From contig CM049988.1 of assembly GCA_016630955.3 (NCBI GenBank), forward strand, positions 2,046,001 through 2,110,000: 64,000 nucleotides of DNA, read 5' to 3'. The notes under the pieces were generated by a model. It saw only the letters and a list, made by a program, of their open reading frames with translations, was not told where the DNA came from and did not search any database. The translations under genes and the position numbers were made by a program. Position 1 is the first letter of the stretch. Each line of letters opens with the position of its first letter. The stretch comes from Didymella arachidicola (Eukaryota; Ascomycota; Dothideomycetes; Pleosporales; Didymellaceae). Below are positions 21,780 to 31,990 of the stretch, piece after piece.

Positions 21780-22646
21780 TTATAATACAGCTTTGGCTCT
21801 TCCGGCCTCTTGCCGGTCGTTGGCGACCTTCAAGCCCGCACCGATGGCGGCGATGATGCTCGCGACGATCATGAACCTGCTCAAGTGAGAACCCCCTCTA
21901 GCGTATTCCTCGTCTCTGCGATATAGGGTCGACCGCCGCCTCCGCCTCAAAATGTGCTCGGAGACCTTGTCGTGGGCCTCCTTGTGACGTATGTCGTCGA
22001 AATGGGGCACGCCTGTCCCCTGGCGCTGCTGGCCAGGCCCATAGCCGCCTTCTTCGCCGTAGCTGCTGGGATCGGATTCGTGGCCGTCTGCGTTTGGTTG
22101 GCGATTCGCATAGTCGGCTCTCTTGGCGCCTTGTTTCCCATAGCCACCGCTGTTGTAGAAGCTCGGCGGCGGCCCGCGAAACGTGCCTCTCTTCTTGTTC
22201 AGGCCAGTCGCGGGCCTGGACCCCGCGTAGCTCGACGAGCTGTAGCTGCCCGGGGGGTGGCCGCCTCCTCCGCCACGTCCCCATCCCGCCCTGCGCTCCT
22301 GCTGATGCAATTGCGCGTCGTACTGCGTCCGCTTCTCGGGCACCGACAGGGTGTGATAGGCCTCGCTGATGGCAACGAAACGCGTCGAGGCGGTGGGATC
22401 GTCCTTGTTGTGGTCTGGATGGTTCTTCTTGGACAGCGCATAGAACTGGCGCTTGATCTCCTTTGCGTCCGCGCCGGGTGCGACCTGCAGCGTTTCGTAG
22501 TGGTTCGGGGCGCTATCGGCGCGACGCGGCGCCGGCGCGTGGAAGAAACGAGGGCGTTGCGAAACGGAGGGCCGCTGTAAGCATGTCTGACATGTCCACG
22601 GGGCGCGCACGCGCAGCCGCGCGAAGAGGGACGGGCGGGGTGGCAT
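21780..22646 (-). CDS. Membrane-anchored DnaJ-domain (type III J) protein, probably mitochondrial
   Basis: An intronless 288-residue frame starts at ATG 22646. Residues 1-45 are Arg/Pro/Ser-rich without acidic residues until about residue 43, like a mitochondrial presequence. The J domain spans about residues 48-112 (HYETLQVAPGADAKEIKRQF) and carries the HPD tripeptide (KKNHPDHNKDD) needed to stimulate Hsp70. A Gly/Ser/Tyr-rich linker follows, then a basic stretch and a single hydrophobic segment (RFMIVASIIAAIGAGLKVA) near the C-terminus. There is no zinc-finger or substrate domain, so it is a type III J protein. Its partner is probably a mitochondrial Hsp70, an inference from the presequence. 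Confidence 0.87.
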   Translation of the reverse strand: MPPRPSLFARLRVRAPWTCQTCLQRPSVSQRPRFFHAPAPRRADSAPNHYETLQVAPGADAKEIKRQFYALSKKNHPDHNKDDPTASTRFVAISEAYHTLSVPEKRTQYDAQLHQQERRAGWGRGGGGGHPPGSYSSSSYAGSRPATGLNKKRGTFRGPPPSFYNSGGYGKQGAKRADYANRQPNADGHESDPSSYGEEGGYGPGQQRQGTGVPHFDDIRHKEAHDKVSEHILRRRRRSTLYRRDEEYARGGSHLSRFMIVASIIAAIGAGLKVANDRQEAGRAKAVL

Positions 22647-22846
22647 TGCCCATTCCTCAGCGAGAGAGTGTGGGAGGGATGGTGAATTGCGCGCGCTGAT
22701 GTCACCACACCTGGCACACCACTGGCGGCCCCTGGCGCAGGGCAGGTTTAGCCGAAGCCGAATGCCCCAGTCCCGCCGCGGAATTCGAGGTCAGCGTCGA
22801 TAAAATCCGGGCCCCGCGCACAAACCCGACACACACACAGCACATC
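22647..22846. promoter_or_regulatory. Bidirectional promoter, DnaJ / MetAP2
   Basis: Only 200 bp separate the two start codons of these divergently read genes, so the core promoters must share this GC-rich stretch. No TATA box is apparent. Confidence 0.55.
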
Positions 22847-24281
22847 ATGGCGGCCCAGGTAGAGAACGGTGTCGCCGACCTGAAGTGTATGCAGCCCGGC
22901 CGTCGACGAGGGGACACCGCTAATGCCGAGCAGTGGACGACAAGCCCACAAACGGCGCCGCGCAGAACGGCGAGCACAAGGCCGAGGGCGCAGACCACGA
23001 CGACTCGGACGACGACAACGAGGCCGACGACGGCGGCGCCGAGGGCGCCGAGGGCGCCGCCAAAAAGAAGAAGAAGAGAAAGCCCCGGAAGAAGAAGAAG
23101 GCCGGCGCAGGCGGCGCCAAAACCCAGACGTCGCCGCCCCGCGTGCCTCTCGACGACCTGTACCCCAACAAGGACTTCCCCGAGGGCGAGATCTGCGAAT
23201 ACCTCGACGAGAACAGCTACCGCACAACCAGCGAGGAGAAGCGCCACCTCGACCGCCTGAACAACGACTTCCTGACCGAGTACCGCAAGGGCGCGGAAAT
23301 CCACCGTCAGGTCAGGCAATGGGCGCAGAAGTGGATCAAGCCGGGCATGGGCCTCACTGAGATCGCAGAGGGCATCGAGGACTCGGTGCGCCACCTGACC
23401 GGCCACATGGGTCTCGACATGGGCGACGCGCAGATCGCCGGCATGGGCTTCCCCACCGGTCTCAGCATCAACCACTGCGCCGCGCACTACACGCCCAACG
23501 CCGGCAACAAGATGGTCGTCAACTACGAGGACGTCATGAAAGTCGACTTTGGTGTCCACATCAACGGCCGCATCGTCGACAGCGCCTTCACCGTCACCTT
23601 CGACCCCGTGTACGACAACCTCGTCGAGGCATGCAAGGCCGCCACGAATGCCGGCGTCAAGGAAGCCGGCATCGACGTGCGCATGAGCGACATCGGCGCC
23701 GCCATCCAGGAAGTCATGGAGAGCTACGAGGTCGAGATCAAGGGCCAGATGCTGCCTGTCAAGTGCATCCGCAACCTCAACGGCCACAGCATCGGCCACT
23801 ACACCATCCACGGCGGCAAGACTGTGCCCATCGTCAAGGGCAGCGATCAGACCAAGATGGAGGAGGGCGAGACCTTTGCTATCGAGACTTTCGGGTCTAC
23901 GGGCAAGGGCTACGTCAGGGACGATATGGAGACAAGCCACTATGCGCTGAGGCCAGATGCGCCCAAGGTTGCGCTGAGGGTCAGCAGTGCGAAGACACTG
24001 CTCAACTCCATCACAAAAAACTTTGGTACATTGCCGTGGTGCAGGCGTTATCTGGATCGTCTGGGCCACGACAAGTATCTGCTGGGTTTGAACAACTTGG
24101 TCTCTGCTGGTATTGTGGAGGCGTATCCGCCGCTGTGCGATGTGAAGGGCAGCTACACAGCGCAGAGCGAACACGTAAGTCGAGGTGAGGATAGCAAATC
24201 GTGGCAAATGCTGACCAAATATAGACTCTTATCCTTCGGCCGAATGTCAAGGAGGTCATCAGTCGCGGCGACGACTACTAG
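22847..24281 (+). CDS. MAP2: Methionine aminopeptidase 2
   Basis: Removes the initiator methionine from nascent cytosolic proteins (EC 3.4.11.18). Exons 22847-22886, 22934-24174 and 24225-24281 give 445 residues, the normal length. The first exon encodes MAAQVENGVADLK. The 47-bp intron joins it to an Asp/Glu-rich then Lys-rich tail (KKKKKRKPRKKKKAG) typical of type 2 enzymes, which associates with ribosomes. The metal ligands are in place: Asp218 (KVDFG), Asp229 (IVDSAF), His298 (LNGHSIGHY), Glu331 (FAIETFGSTG) and Glu426 (SEHTLILRP). The last 50-bp intron replaces an early stop with the conserved end VKEVISRGDDY. The family is the target of fumagillin-type inhibitors. Confidence 0.96.
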
Positions 24282-24615
24282 ACTCTACGCTCGGCGGAGG
24301 GCTCCTTTGCATGATAAGATTGCTGGACAGCTTGCTCACGGAGCGGTAAGAGGCACAACGACATCACGAAAACATTTAGAACATCAAAAGCAATGCAGAT
24401 CAAACACGACGTTCATACAGACTCCTGCACTCTTGTTGTTGCCAAATGATGTGTAAAGAGGGGCGGCACCAATGAGCTGATGCCAAGCCAAGCACCTTGC
24501 TAATATTCCACAGTTGTTCACCGGCTCTTGTACAACAGTAAGCACTCGCAGTTCAGCGCCATCTGATATTCAGAACAATACCCTCTTCTCATCGCAGTAC
24601 CGCGACCAGCACGAT
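24282..24615. other. Spacer between MetAP2 and HET genes
   Basis: The 334-bp region holds the MetAP2 3' UTR and the HET gene promoter. The HET frame stays open upstream to 24514 but without an ATG. Confidence 0.55.
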
Positions 24616-26370
24616 ATGGGAAACGAAACGCCGCTCGACAAGCTCAGGGCGGCTTTGTCAGGAGAAGGCGCAGCCCAAAGCTCTACACTACGAGATCGGA
24701 TCTCACGGTTCGTCGACAAGCAGCAGATCAATATCAAGATCCTCGAGATCCTGCCTAGCAAACCTGGCAATCCAGAGCTCATTGTATGCACACTGCGCCG
24801 TCAGAGACTACAAAGTAGGCGCCCGTACACTGCTTTGTCGTATGTCTGGGGCGATCCCCGTCCGACGTCCTCGATCGAGATCGATGGGCGCCAGGTTCCA
24901 ATCACAGCCAATCTGGCAGAGGCGCTGGGCTACCTTCGCGGCCGCCCGATGTATGCCAGAGCGCTCTGGATAGACGCACTGTGCATCGATCAACAGAACG
25001 CAGAGGAAGTGAGCCAGCAAGTACAGATCATGGATGTCATCTATCGAAAAGCTCGGTGGGTGGTTGCCTGGCTGGGCCCTGCGGACAGCGCCAGCAAACG
25101 CACGTTCGAAGTGATGAGAGAAGCGTCGCAGATGGCTCTGGGACTGGTCAAGGACACCGCGCCATCGGCCTTGGAGCGCGGAGCAACGCGCAAAGAAGCG
25201 CGCAAAGTCCTTCTCGGATCGTCGATTGGCGGGGTGGAAGATCTGGATCTGATCGTCAAGCTCCTGCTGCGGCCTTACTGGAACCGCCTGTGGATCATCC
25301 AGGAGATCAGCCTAGCCAAAGATGCCATGCTCACCTGCGGTCAGTACAGCATCTCGTGGAAGAGCGCGGCGGACGCTTTCACAGTGATGTACTGGGCCCA
25401 TTCTCCCGCCTTGACCGAACTACTTCCCCCAGCTTCTTGGCTGACTGCCCGCATCATCGCCGCGGGAAAGCCCGAACTTGATCTATACGAACTGTTCTCA
25501 TACACATGCGACGGAACACGCCTGCAAGCCTTGAAGCCAAACGACCGCATCTACGCCATCCTCGGCCTCTTACCACCCTCGACCCGACGCGCCATCACAG
25601 TAGACTACACCCAACCCCCCGCCGTATTATTCACAGCACTAACGCGATACGCGCTGGAGACGTACGGCTTAGATCTCCTCATGTTCAGCGGCCTCGCATA
25701 CAGAAACGCACTGCACCCCGACCTACCAAGCTGGGCTCTGGACTGGACAAGCACCGTCCTTCGCAGCGAAAACATTTTCTCCGCCGCTTGCTCCTTTGGA
25801 CGTCTCCCACTCGTACCCTGCCATGTCACTCCCCACGGACCCTCCAAGATCGCCCTCGGCGGCACCAGAATCAGCAAAGTCGCCGTCGTCGTGGTCTGCC
25901 CGGGCGCCGAATCGGACGCGCTCAACGTGGTGGAGAAACTGGAGCCCTACGCGCAGACCCTAGACATGACCCTTGACACGCTCCGCCAACGCGTCGTAAC
26001 CACGCTAACCTACGGCTTCAGCGACATGATCCACCAGAAACTAATAACCACCCAGATGCTAGAGGAAATCGCAGACGGCGACCGCGCGGTCGGAACCGTG
26101 CTGTGGAACACGCTTCCCCGGAGCGTGTACATTACTGAGCTGGGGCACATTGGGAGCGGGCCAACCATTACTCGGGCGGGGGATGTGGTGTGTGCGTTTG
26201 AGGAGTGTAGAACGTTGTTCTTGCTGAGGCGGGAGGAGGGGAGAGGGGGGTGGGAGGTGGTTGGATCGTCGTATGTAGAGGGGATTACTACGTTTGGAGG
26301 GAGGGGCCATAGGCACATGCAGGCGTTTTGGGATAGCGGGCCGAGTGTGGAAGAGATTGTGCTGTGTTGA
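24616..26370 (+). CDS. HET-domain protein (heterokaryon-incompatibility family)
   Basis: An intronless frame of 584 residues starts at ATG 24616 (MGNETPLDKLR). The HET domain covers about residues 60-230 and shows all three classical blocks: YTALSYVWGDP, a middle ALWIDALCIDQQNAEEVSQQ block, and RKARWVVAWLGP. The C-terminal half has no recognised repeat (no WD40, ankyrin or NACHT) and contains only modest HET-associated segments. Family members act in allorecognition and regulated cell death, and many are orphan copies of unknown role. It sits inside a housekeeping block, between MetAP2 and a mitochondrial phosphatase. The third-position G/C pattern changes towards the 3' end, where G becomes frequent. 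Confidence 0.9.
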   Translation: MGNETPLDKLRAALSGEGAAQSSTLRDRISRFVDKQQINIKILEILPSKPGNPELIVCTLRRQRLQSRRPYTALSYVWGDPRPTSSIEIDGRQVPITANLAEALGYLRGRPMYARALWIDALCIDQQNAEEVSQQVQIMDVIYRKARWVVAWLGPADSASKRTFEVMREASQMALGLVKDTAPSALERGATRKEARKVLLGSSIGGVEDLDLIVKLLLRPYWNRLWIIQEISLAKDAMLTCGQYSISWKSAADAFTVMYWAHSPALTELLPPASWLTARIIAAGKPELDLYELFSYTCDGTRLQALKPNDRIYAILGLLPPSTRRAITVDYTQPPAVLFTALTRYALETYGLDLLMFSGLAYRNALHPDLPSWALDWTSTVLRSENIFSAACSFGRLPLVPCHVTPHGPSKIALGGTRISKVAVVVVCPGAESDALNVVEKLEPYAQTLDMTLDTLRQRVVTTLTYGFSDMIHQKLITTQMLEEIADGDRAVGTVLWNTLPRSVYITELGHIGSGPTITRAGDVVCAFEECRTLFLLRREEGRGGWEVVGSSYVEGITTFGGRGHRHMQAFWDSGPSVEEIVLC

Positions 26371-26688
26371 ACAGGTCCGTCTTGTCTTGACGGTCTGACA
26401 ACCGTGTCCCGGCCACCGGAAGAAGAGAAGTCTCATGTCTCCACCCCTTTAAAAAAACAAAATACACAAAGTGTGGCTTTACCTACTACTATAGGTATAC
26501 TTATGCTCCAAAGCCGTTCCCACGATAAAAGACATCTTTGAACTTCTGACCTGAAGACTGCAATCGCAAAGGGATGTGATTTGTCCCTGATTTGTGGGTA
26601 AGATGTAATGCTACTACAGGTGCTCGTCGCACTCTCCGTACGCCATGTGAACGCCGCTGACTATGCAAGCTGGGATACACTCTGCGAG
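26371..26688. other. Convergent spacer, HET / PP2C
   Basis: The 318-bp region lies between two convergent stop codons. It is AT-rich around 26440-26500 and presumably carries both polyadenylation regions. No gene is seen. Confidence 0.6.
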
Positions 26689-28664
26689 CTACAACTTTGC
26701 TTGGGGCTCGGCGCTGGCTTCCTTGTTCAGCGTTACTTTGCCGTCTGCTGCGCCTTCGCCGAAGAAGATGACTTCGACGGTCAGATCGTCCCTGGTGGGT
26801 TAGCATTTTGAGGGTAGAGTGGTGATGGATGAAGCTCACCTGTAGCGTCTGGAGAAGGGACTGGGCAGGGTGAGCAGAGCGCTGAGCTGGTCCTGGTCCT
26901 TGCCGCCGAGGGCGTTGCGGACGAGGTGTGTTGCTACGTTCTTGTCCTCGACGACGAAGCGCTCGTTGAGGTTGGTCTTGGTACCCCACTGCTGCTGGCG
27001 GATGGGCGCGCGCTGGCCTGCGCCGGCGCCGTTGTCCTTTTGGTCGATGGGGAGCTGCTTCTCCGAGGACCACCAGCTCTTGAGCCAGGACTGTGTCTGG
27101 GGGTTTCCACGGTTCAGTTTGCCCTGGGTGTCGAGCCACTGGCCGACGAGGCCCACGACTTCTTCGTTGGTGAGCATCTCCCACAGTCCGTCGGTGGCCA
27201 TGACGACAAAGTCGCCGTTTTCCGGGTCGACTTTTGTGGTGGTAACGATGGGTTCAGCGGTGACGTAGGGGGGAGTCTTGAGGAGGGATGAGGGCGAGCG
27301 AGCAAAATACGACTTCTTCAGCTCGGCGTTGGTCTCGAGAGACCACTTGTAGGAAGCATCGCCAAAGGCACGGGAGGGCTCCAGCCCACCCAGAATACGG
27401 CCGTTCCTCACGACATTGGGCTCGCCGGGGTGCTCCTTGCGGAGCCGCTCAGCCTCGCTGGTGGTGCCGCCGGTCTGGTCTTCGGAGAGAGGGGTGGCGG
27501 TCCACTTGCCGTTGGCAGCTCGGCGGCCCAGGACGGCGCGGGAGTCGCCGGTGCAGGCGACACGGAGGAGCTTGGAGCGGCTGTCGTAGAAGGAAAGCAG
27601 GGCGCAGGAGCCCGAGAGGGCTGGGGCCAGCAGCTCGGCGGCGGCGATCTTGGTCTTGGCCTGCTTGACCTTCTTGACCGACTCGTGGACGATTTCGTTG
27701 TCGAGGAGCACGAAGCCCGTCTTGATGGCCCGGTCGATGGCGTCGGGGGTGGGCAGGCGCTGGGCCGGGTCGGCGAGGGCGGACTTGTAGGTGGCGTTGA
27801 GCTCGCGGGCGACGTAGGAGATGAGCGTCTGGCGGAGTTTTGCGGACGTGACCCAGCCGCTGGGGGGAAGTTAGCAGTCTCAGTCAGGGCATGGGCGCAG
27901 TCACGTGCCTGTGTCCGTCGAAGACGCCCCAGAACATCCAGTCGCTCGCGGGGGCGCCGTTGTCTGTGGCGGCGAGGGTAGCGGGCACCTCGATGATCTT
28001 CTCGGCGTGGTCGTCTTCAATCGGGTCGTTGGATGGCTGCGAGACAGCATGTCAGCATGGCCAGGAGCGGCCGCGAAGGGCAGTGGCTTACGAGCTGCAC
28101 CACGTCGTACCGCACCACGCCGGCGCCACGGCCCACCAGCCACGACTCCTCGTTCTTGCGCAGCTTGGCCGTGGCCTGGTCCGGGTCGAGCATCTCGACG
28201 ACGCGGCGGCCGTACTCGTCCGTCTCCTTCGAGATGGGGCCCGAGCCCGTGATGGTGCCCGTGTAGAGCTCGCCCTGGCCGACGACCAGCGCCTTGCGCG
28301 TCGGCTCGCTGGCGGCGTGGCTGCTGAGCGCGGCCGACTGCTGCTGGGCCAGCGGCGAGGCGGTCGCGTTGGAGGACTGGGTGCCGTTGTAAGCGTAGAA
28401 GGCACCCGAGGCGACGGCGGCAGCTACCAGCGCGCCCGTGATGGCACGGTACTGCATCGACGAGGTGAGGACGGTGGGCGATGTGCGCGGCCGCCCGCTG
28501 TGGTGGGCGCTGTGGTGGGCGCTGTGGTGGGCGCTGTGGAGGTTGTGGACGCCGCGGTGTGCGAGCCCATTGCTCGGCAGCGCGAACGCGACGCGGCTGC
28601 GGGCGAACTTGCGCAGACACGGGCGACGGACGAGGCGCGCTGCTTGGAAGGCCGCCCGACGCAT
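26689..28664 (-). CDS. PTC5: Mitochondrial PP2C phosphatase (PTC5/pyruvate dehydrogenase phosphatase-like)
   Basis: Exons 28664-28092, 28036-27909, 27859-26840 and 26791-26689 give 607 residues. The basic N-terminus, rich in Arg and Ala, followed by a hydrophobic segment (ITGALVAAAVASGAFYAY) fits a mitochondrial presequence plus inner-membrane anchor. PP2C motifs include FWGVFDGHSGW, CTGDSRAVLG, SEDQTGG, LEPSRAFGD, VVMATDGLWEML and DDLTVEVIFF, which supply the metal-binding aspartates. Yeast Ptc5 dephosphorylates and activates pyruvate dehydrogenase; that role is inferred. Intron 2 (27860-27908) must use a GC donor (AG|GCACGT) to keep FDGHSGW in frame. A 12-bp repeat encodes (AHHS)3 in the presequence region. 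The frame opens further upstream only with TTG. It is head-to-head with RQC1. Confidence 0.9.
28501..28536. repeat. Three tandem 12-bp units within the PP2C gene
   Basis: TGGTGGGCGCTG occurs three times without interruption. On the coding strand it yields three Ala-His-His-Ser-type repeats between the presequence and the membrane segment. Copy number is likely to vary between strains. Confidence 0.85.
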
Positions 28665-28856
28665 CGAGGCAGTGTCTGGGGAGGAGAGAGTGCACGGCGC
28701 CCGGCGTGCTGAGGTTGCGGTCGCCAGCCGATGCCCTTGCCATTGCGCCAATCAGCCGCTGCCGTGCTAGCATGAGAGCACCACCACGAACACGACGTCA
28801 TCCAGCCGCCACGAGTAAATCTACAGCAAATCTACAACCAAATCCACACCCAGACC
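28665..28856. promoter_or_regulatory. Bidirectional promoter, PP2C / RQC1
   Basis: Two divergent start codons are separated by only 192 bp. No TATA box is obvious. Confidence 0.5.
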
Positions 28857-30875
28857 ATGTCCTCCCGCGCACTGCGCCGTGCCCAGAAAGAGCTGGAGGA
28901 AAAGGAGCTGCGGGAGAAGCTTGCCCAATTGGACCAGGAAGACGATGAAGAGTCACAAGAGGAGGCTGCCCCCAACCCACAGCCGAAACCGAGTTTGTTT
29001 GCTATGCTGGGAGACGCCGGCGACGACGACGACGACGAGGATGACGACGACAACCATGACGAGCAACAGGAGCCAGTGCCAAGACCCATTGTACAGAGCA
29101 CACCAGCGTCAAATCCCTCCAAGAAGAGCAGAAAGAAGAAGAAGAAAAAGGCCAAGAGCAAGAGCAACACTGCCACCCCGCAAAAGGACGCCACAGACTC
29201 CGGGCTCGACGAGATAGACCAGGCTCTCCTTGCGCTCAAAGTCACCTCTGGCGGGAAAAAGGGCACTGACGAGCCCCTCACACCAGCCATCAGTGCAGAA
29301 ACCCAGCAGCTCTTCTCCGCCCTCAGCATAGACACCACCCACCTCCACGCCGCCAATGAGATGAAGAAGCTTTTCGGCCGCACAGCACTCCAGCACGCCG
29401 ACGACGATGAGCCCCGCCAGCGCGGACCCCAAGGCATCGCTGCGCGCGTGAACGGGCGAAACCAGCCTGGCTCCCGTCTGACCGGCCTCAGTCTACGCCG
29501 CAACATCTTCATCCAGGGCAAGGAAGAATGGCCACGTGCAACCTCGGGCGGACTGGGCATGGAGATCGTGTCCAAGCACGACTCCGGCAGCATCGAGTAC
29601 CGCTTCGTGCACAACACCAGCTACCAAGAAACCCAGCGCCAATTCCAAGTCGCCGTCGCAAGCTACGATCCCGAGCGCATGGTCCAGCTCCTGCACACAA
29701 ACCCCTACCACATCTCCACCCTTCTCCAGGTCAGCGAAATCGCCAAGCAGCAGCGCGACAACGCTTCAGCATCAGATCTGCTCGAGCGCGCTCTCTTCAC
29801 CTTTGGCCGTTCCGTGCACTCAACCTTTGCCTCCAGCCTAGCCGCTGGCAAGGCACGCCTATCCTTCTCGCGCCCGGAGAATCGAGAATTCTTCCTCGCA
29901 ATCTGGCGCTACATCGCCACGCTCTGCGTACGCGCCACCTTCCGGACAGCACTCGAATGGGCGCGCCTCATGCTCTCCCTCTCGCCCGAGGAAGACCCCT
30001 ACTGCATCCGCCTGCTGATCGACCAACTCGCGCTCCGCGGGCGTAGCCCTGAATCCCTCATCGCCATACGCGAATCCGACGCCCTCGAACGCTCCTGGAA
30101 AGTCCCCCCCAACATTGCCTTCTCCACATCACTGGCGTATCTACGCCTCAAAGAGCCCGTCAAAGCGCGCACTGCCCTGAAAACCGCAGTGCGCGAATAC
30201 CCCTGGCTCGCTGCCCGGCTGTGCAAAGAGTTGGACATCACGCCCATCCCGAAGCCTGTCTGGGGCAAGGAGCCGAACAGCAATCACCAGGAGCTGCTCG
30301 CGCGTCTATACGCACCACGCGCAAAGGACCTGTGGAACACAACCGAAGGCACTTCTCTCCTCGTCGAGATAGGCTACTCCTTCGACGAGCCACTCGGCGA
30401 CGGCCGCGAGCCCTACTGGCTGGCACCCATCGACGAGCTGCATCTGGCAAGACACGTCATCCTGACCGACGACCAGAGTCTCATCTCCTTACTGGACACG
30501 AACGTCAAGGAAAAGTACACATCTGTCTCCGACCCGCTGCCACCCCCCAACAACACGCCCTCGTACGACGTCTCCAGCATACCAGGTCCGAGGGGCCAGC
30601 GCAGCGCAGGAGATAGAAACGCGCTGCTCGCCGACCTCGAAGATCTCCGGCGCTATTTCCAATCCATTGACATCGAGGGCCTTGTTGGCGGCGGGCTGAC
30701 GGAAGAGAACCTCGTTCGCGCGCTGCAGGAAGGCGGATCCAGTTTGGATGAATTCAGGCGCAATAGCGAGCGCTTCCAGGACGTGAGGAACAGGCTGCAG
30801 GATGTTGGTGTGCAGGTTGTGTTTGAGGGCGAGGCGCAGGCAGATGCTGCGCTGGAGTGGGAGTCGGACGCTTAG
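28857..30875 (+). CDS. RQC1: Ribosome quality control subunit Rqc1 / TCF25-like protein
   Basis: An intronless frame of 672 residues starts at ATG 28857. The N-terminus (MSSRALRRAQKELEEKELREKL) is a short charged helix. An Asp-rich run, a Lys-rich run (KKSRKKKKKKAKSK) and a linker follow. The TCF25/Rqc1 domain covers about residues 230-600: FVHNTSYQETQRQF, LLHTNPYHISTLLQVSEI, REFFLAIWRYI, EDPYCIRLLIDQLALR and PWLAARLCKELDI. Yeast Rqc1 works with Ltn1 and Rqc2 on stalled 60S subunits and promotes ubiquitin-chain formation on trapped nascent chains. The C-terminal 100 residues are less conserved and contain an acidic tail. Confidence 0.93.
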   Translation: MSSRALRRAQKELEEKELREKLAQLDQEDDEESQEEAAPNPQPKPSLFAMLGDAGDDDDDEDDDDNHDEQQEPVPRPIVQSTPASNPSKKSRKKKKKKAKSKSNTATPQKDATDSGLDEIDQALLALKVTSGGKKGTDEPLTPAISAETQQLFSALSIDTTHLHAANEMKKLFGRTALQHADDDEPRQRGPQGIAARVNGRNQPGSRLTGLSLRRNIFIQGKEEWPRATSGGLGMEIVSKHDSGSIEYRFVHNTSYQETQRQFQVAVASYDPERMVQLLHTNPYHISTLLQVSEIAKQQRDNASASDLLERALFTFGRSVHSTFASSLAAGKARLSFSRPENREFFLAIWRYIATLCVRATFRTALEWARLMLSLSPEEDPYCIRLLIDQLALRGRSPESLIAIRESDALERSWKVPPNIAFSTSLAYLRLKEPVKARTALKTAVREYPWLAARLCKELDITPIPKPVWGKEPNSNHQELLARLYAPRAKDLWNTTEGTSLLVEIGYSFDEPLGDGREPYWLAPIDELHLARHVILTDDQSLISLLDTNVKEKYTSVSDPLPPPNNTPSYDVSSIPGPRGQRSAGDRNALLADLEDLRRYFQSIDIEGLVGGGLTEENLVRALQEGGSSLDEFRRNSERFQDVRNRLQDVGVQVVFEGEAQADAALEWESDA

Positions 30876-31898
30876 CCGTGTAGACTACTTGCTCCTATAC
30901 CTACTCATGTCTAATATACCGTACAGTATGTGGGTGTAGCAGGCATGGGTCTTGTAAGGTGGAAGTCTAGACGGGAGCACGGTTGGGGTCTTGGCGTACT
31001 TTAAGGGGTTCGGGATGATAAAGGATGACACTACTGTTTTATATGGATAAAGTACGCTTATTTAAGGGACGTCCTCAGATCTCCTTTCTAAGCACAGTAA
31101 CCTTTAGAGGCACCTACTAAGCGTTGCTGCAATAGTAGCAGAAAGAGTTAGTAACTACTTCATACATCTACACAACTTTGACGACCTAAAATCACCTTAA
31201 AATAAGACTTAGTCGTATAAGAAACTGCTTACAAAACGTCCGCTAGTAAGGCCTTAAAAGGCCCAGCCATAATGCAATATGCACGACCTAATGAAACAGC
31301 ACTACTATATATACTACACCGTAATCAGTATCCGCTAAACCTTATACAATTAAGCGCTGTCCTTGAACGTCCGTCATATATAAAGTATGATAAAGTACGA
31401 TCGTCATCCTAAAAGGTCCATTGGGACGTTTCCGTATCGCCCATCCGTGGACGGGAGTACCTATTATCAAACACGCATACCTCTGTTTACAACACTTTGT
31501 AGACTGTGATGAGTAGGTAGCTACTTGGCAGAATCTAGCTTGTAAGACGTGTACCGTGGAACCTCCTTCTTAGGGCGTAGCCCTAGTTTTGGTAAGGATT
31601 TGCAGTAACCCCTGTGGTCCGTTCCCACTCACGAAACGTGTGCCCTGTAACCCCAGGGTCCACTTTCTCCTGCGCCATGGTCCCTGCTTCATTACACCTC
31701 TTGTTGCTTATCTCACAAACGCCAAGAGTGTTTCAATCGCCCGCTTCATTCGTTTCTACACTCCACCGCCAAGCTTCCGCCATTAACACTTGACAGATGC
31801 CCGCTACCGAGCACACTGCATGGCGCTTTCTCGTATTAAAGGGCCGTGGGCATCGGCTGACCGTTGTGGAGGGGTTTGAAAGGAATAGCGTTGCAGAG
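30876..31898. other. Spacer with AT-rich repeat remnant
   Basis: About 1 kb without coding potential lies between RQC1 and the secreted HEFGH protein. A markedly AT-rich section, about 31010-31420, is listed separately. The region from 31550 on is likely upstream sequence of the next gene. Confidence 0.55.
31010..31420. repeat. AT-rich, TpA-rich decayed repeat
   Basis: Composition changes sharply to TA-rich sequence with many TATA/CTTA/TAAG words and no open frame, bounded by normal genic DNA. The ends share a short inverted match (AGGATGAC near 31020 and GTCATCCT near 31403) and TAAAGTACG recurs at both sides. This looks like a small transposon remnant degraded by repeat-induced point mutation. 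The evidence is compositional. Confidence 0.35.
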
Positions 31899-31990
31899 TA
31901 TAAAGCGTGAAGCTTCCCCCCACAAGATGGGTACTATTCGCCACCGTCACTGCTCTTCTTTCGTTCATCTTCACATTCGTTACTTCCAAA
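31899..31990 (+). promoter_or_regulatory. TATA box and leader of the secreted HEFGH gene
   Basis: TATAAA at 31899-31904 lies 87 bp before the chosen ATG at 31991, a usual spacing for an inducible fungal gene. The upstream open frame lacks an ATG. Confidence 0.5.

Noticed and set aside
22702..24207. 501-codon minus-strand frame across MetAP2
   Set aside because: Antisense shadow of a GC-biased gene. The metal ligands and motifs on the plus strand settle the assignment.
27430..28712. Long plus-strand frames of 183 and 273 codons within the PP2C gene
   Set aside because: They lie opposite conserved PP2C motifs and consist of Ala/Arg/Gly-rich low-complexity sequence.
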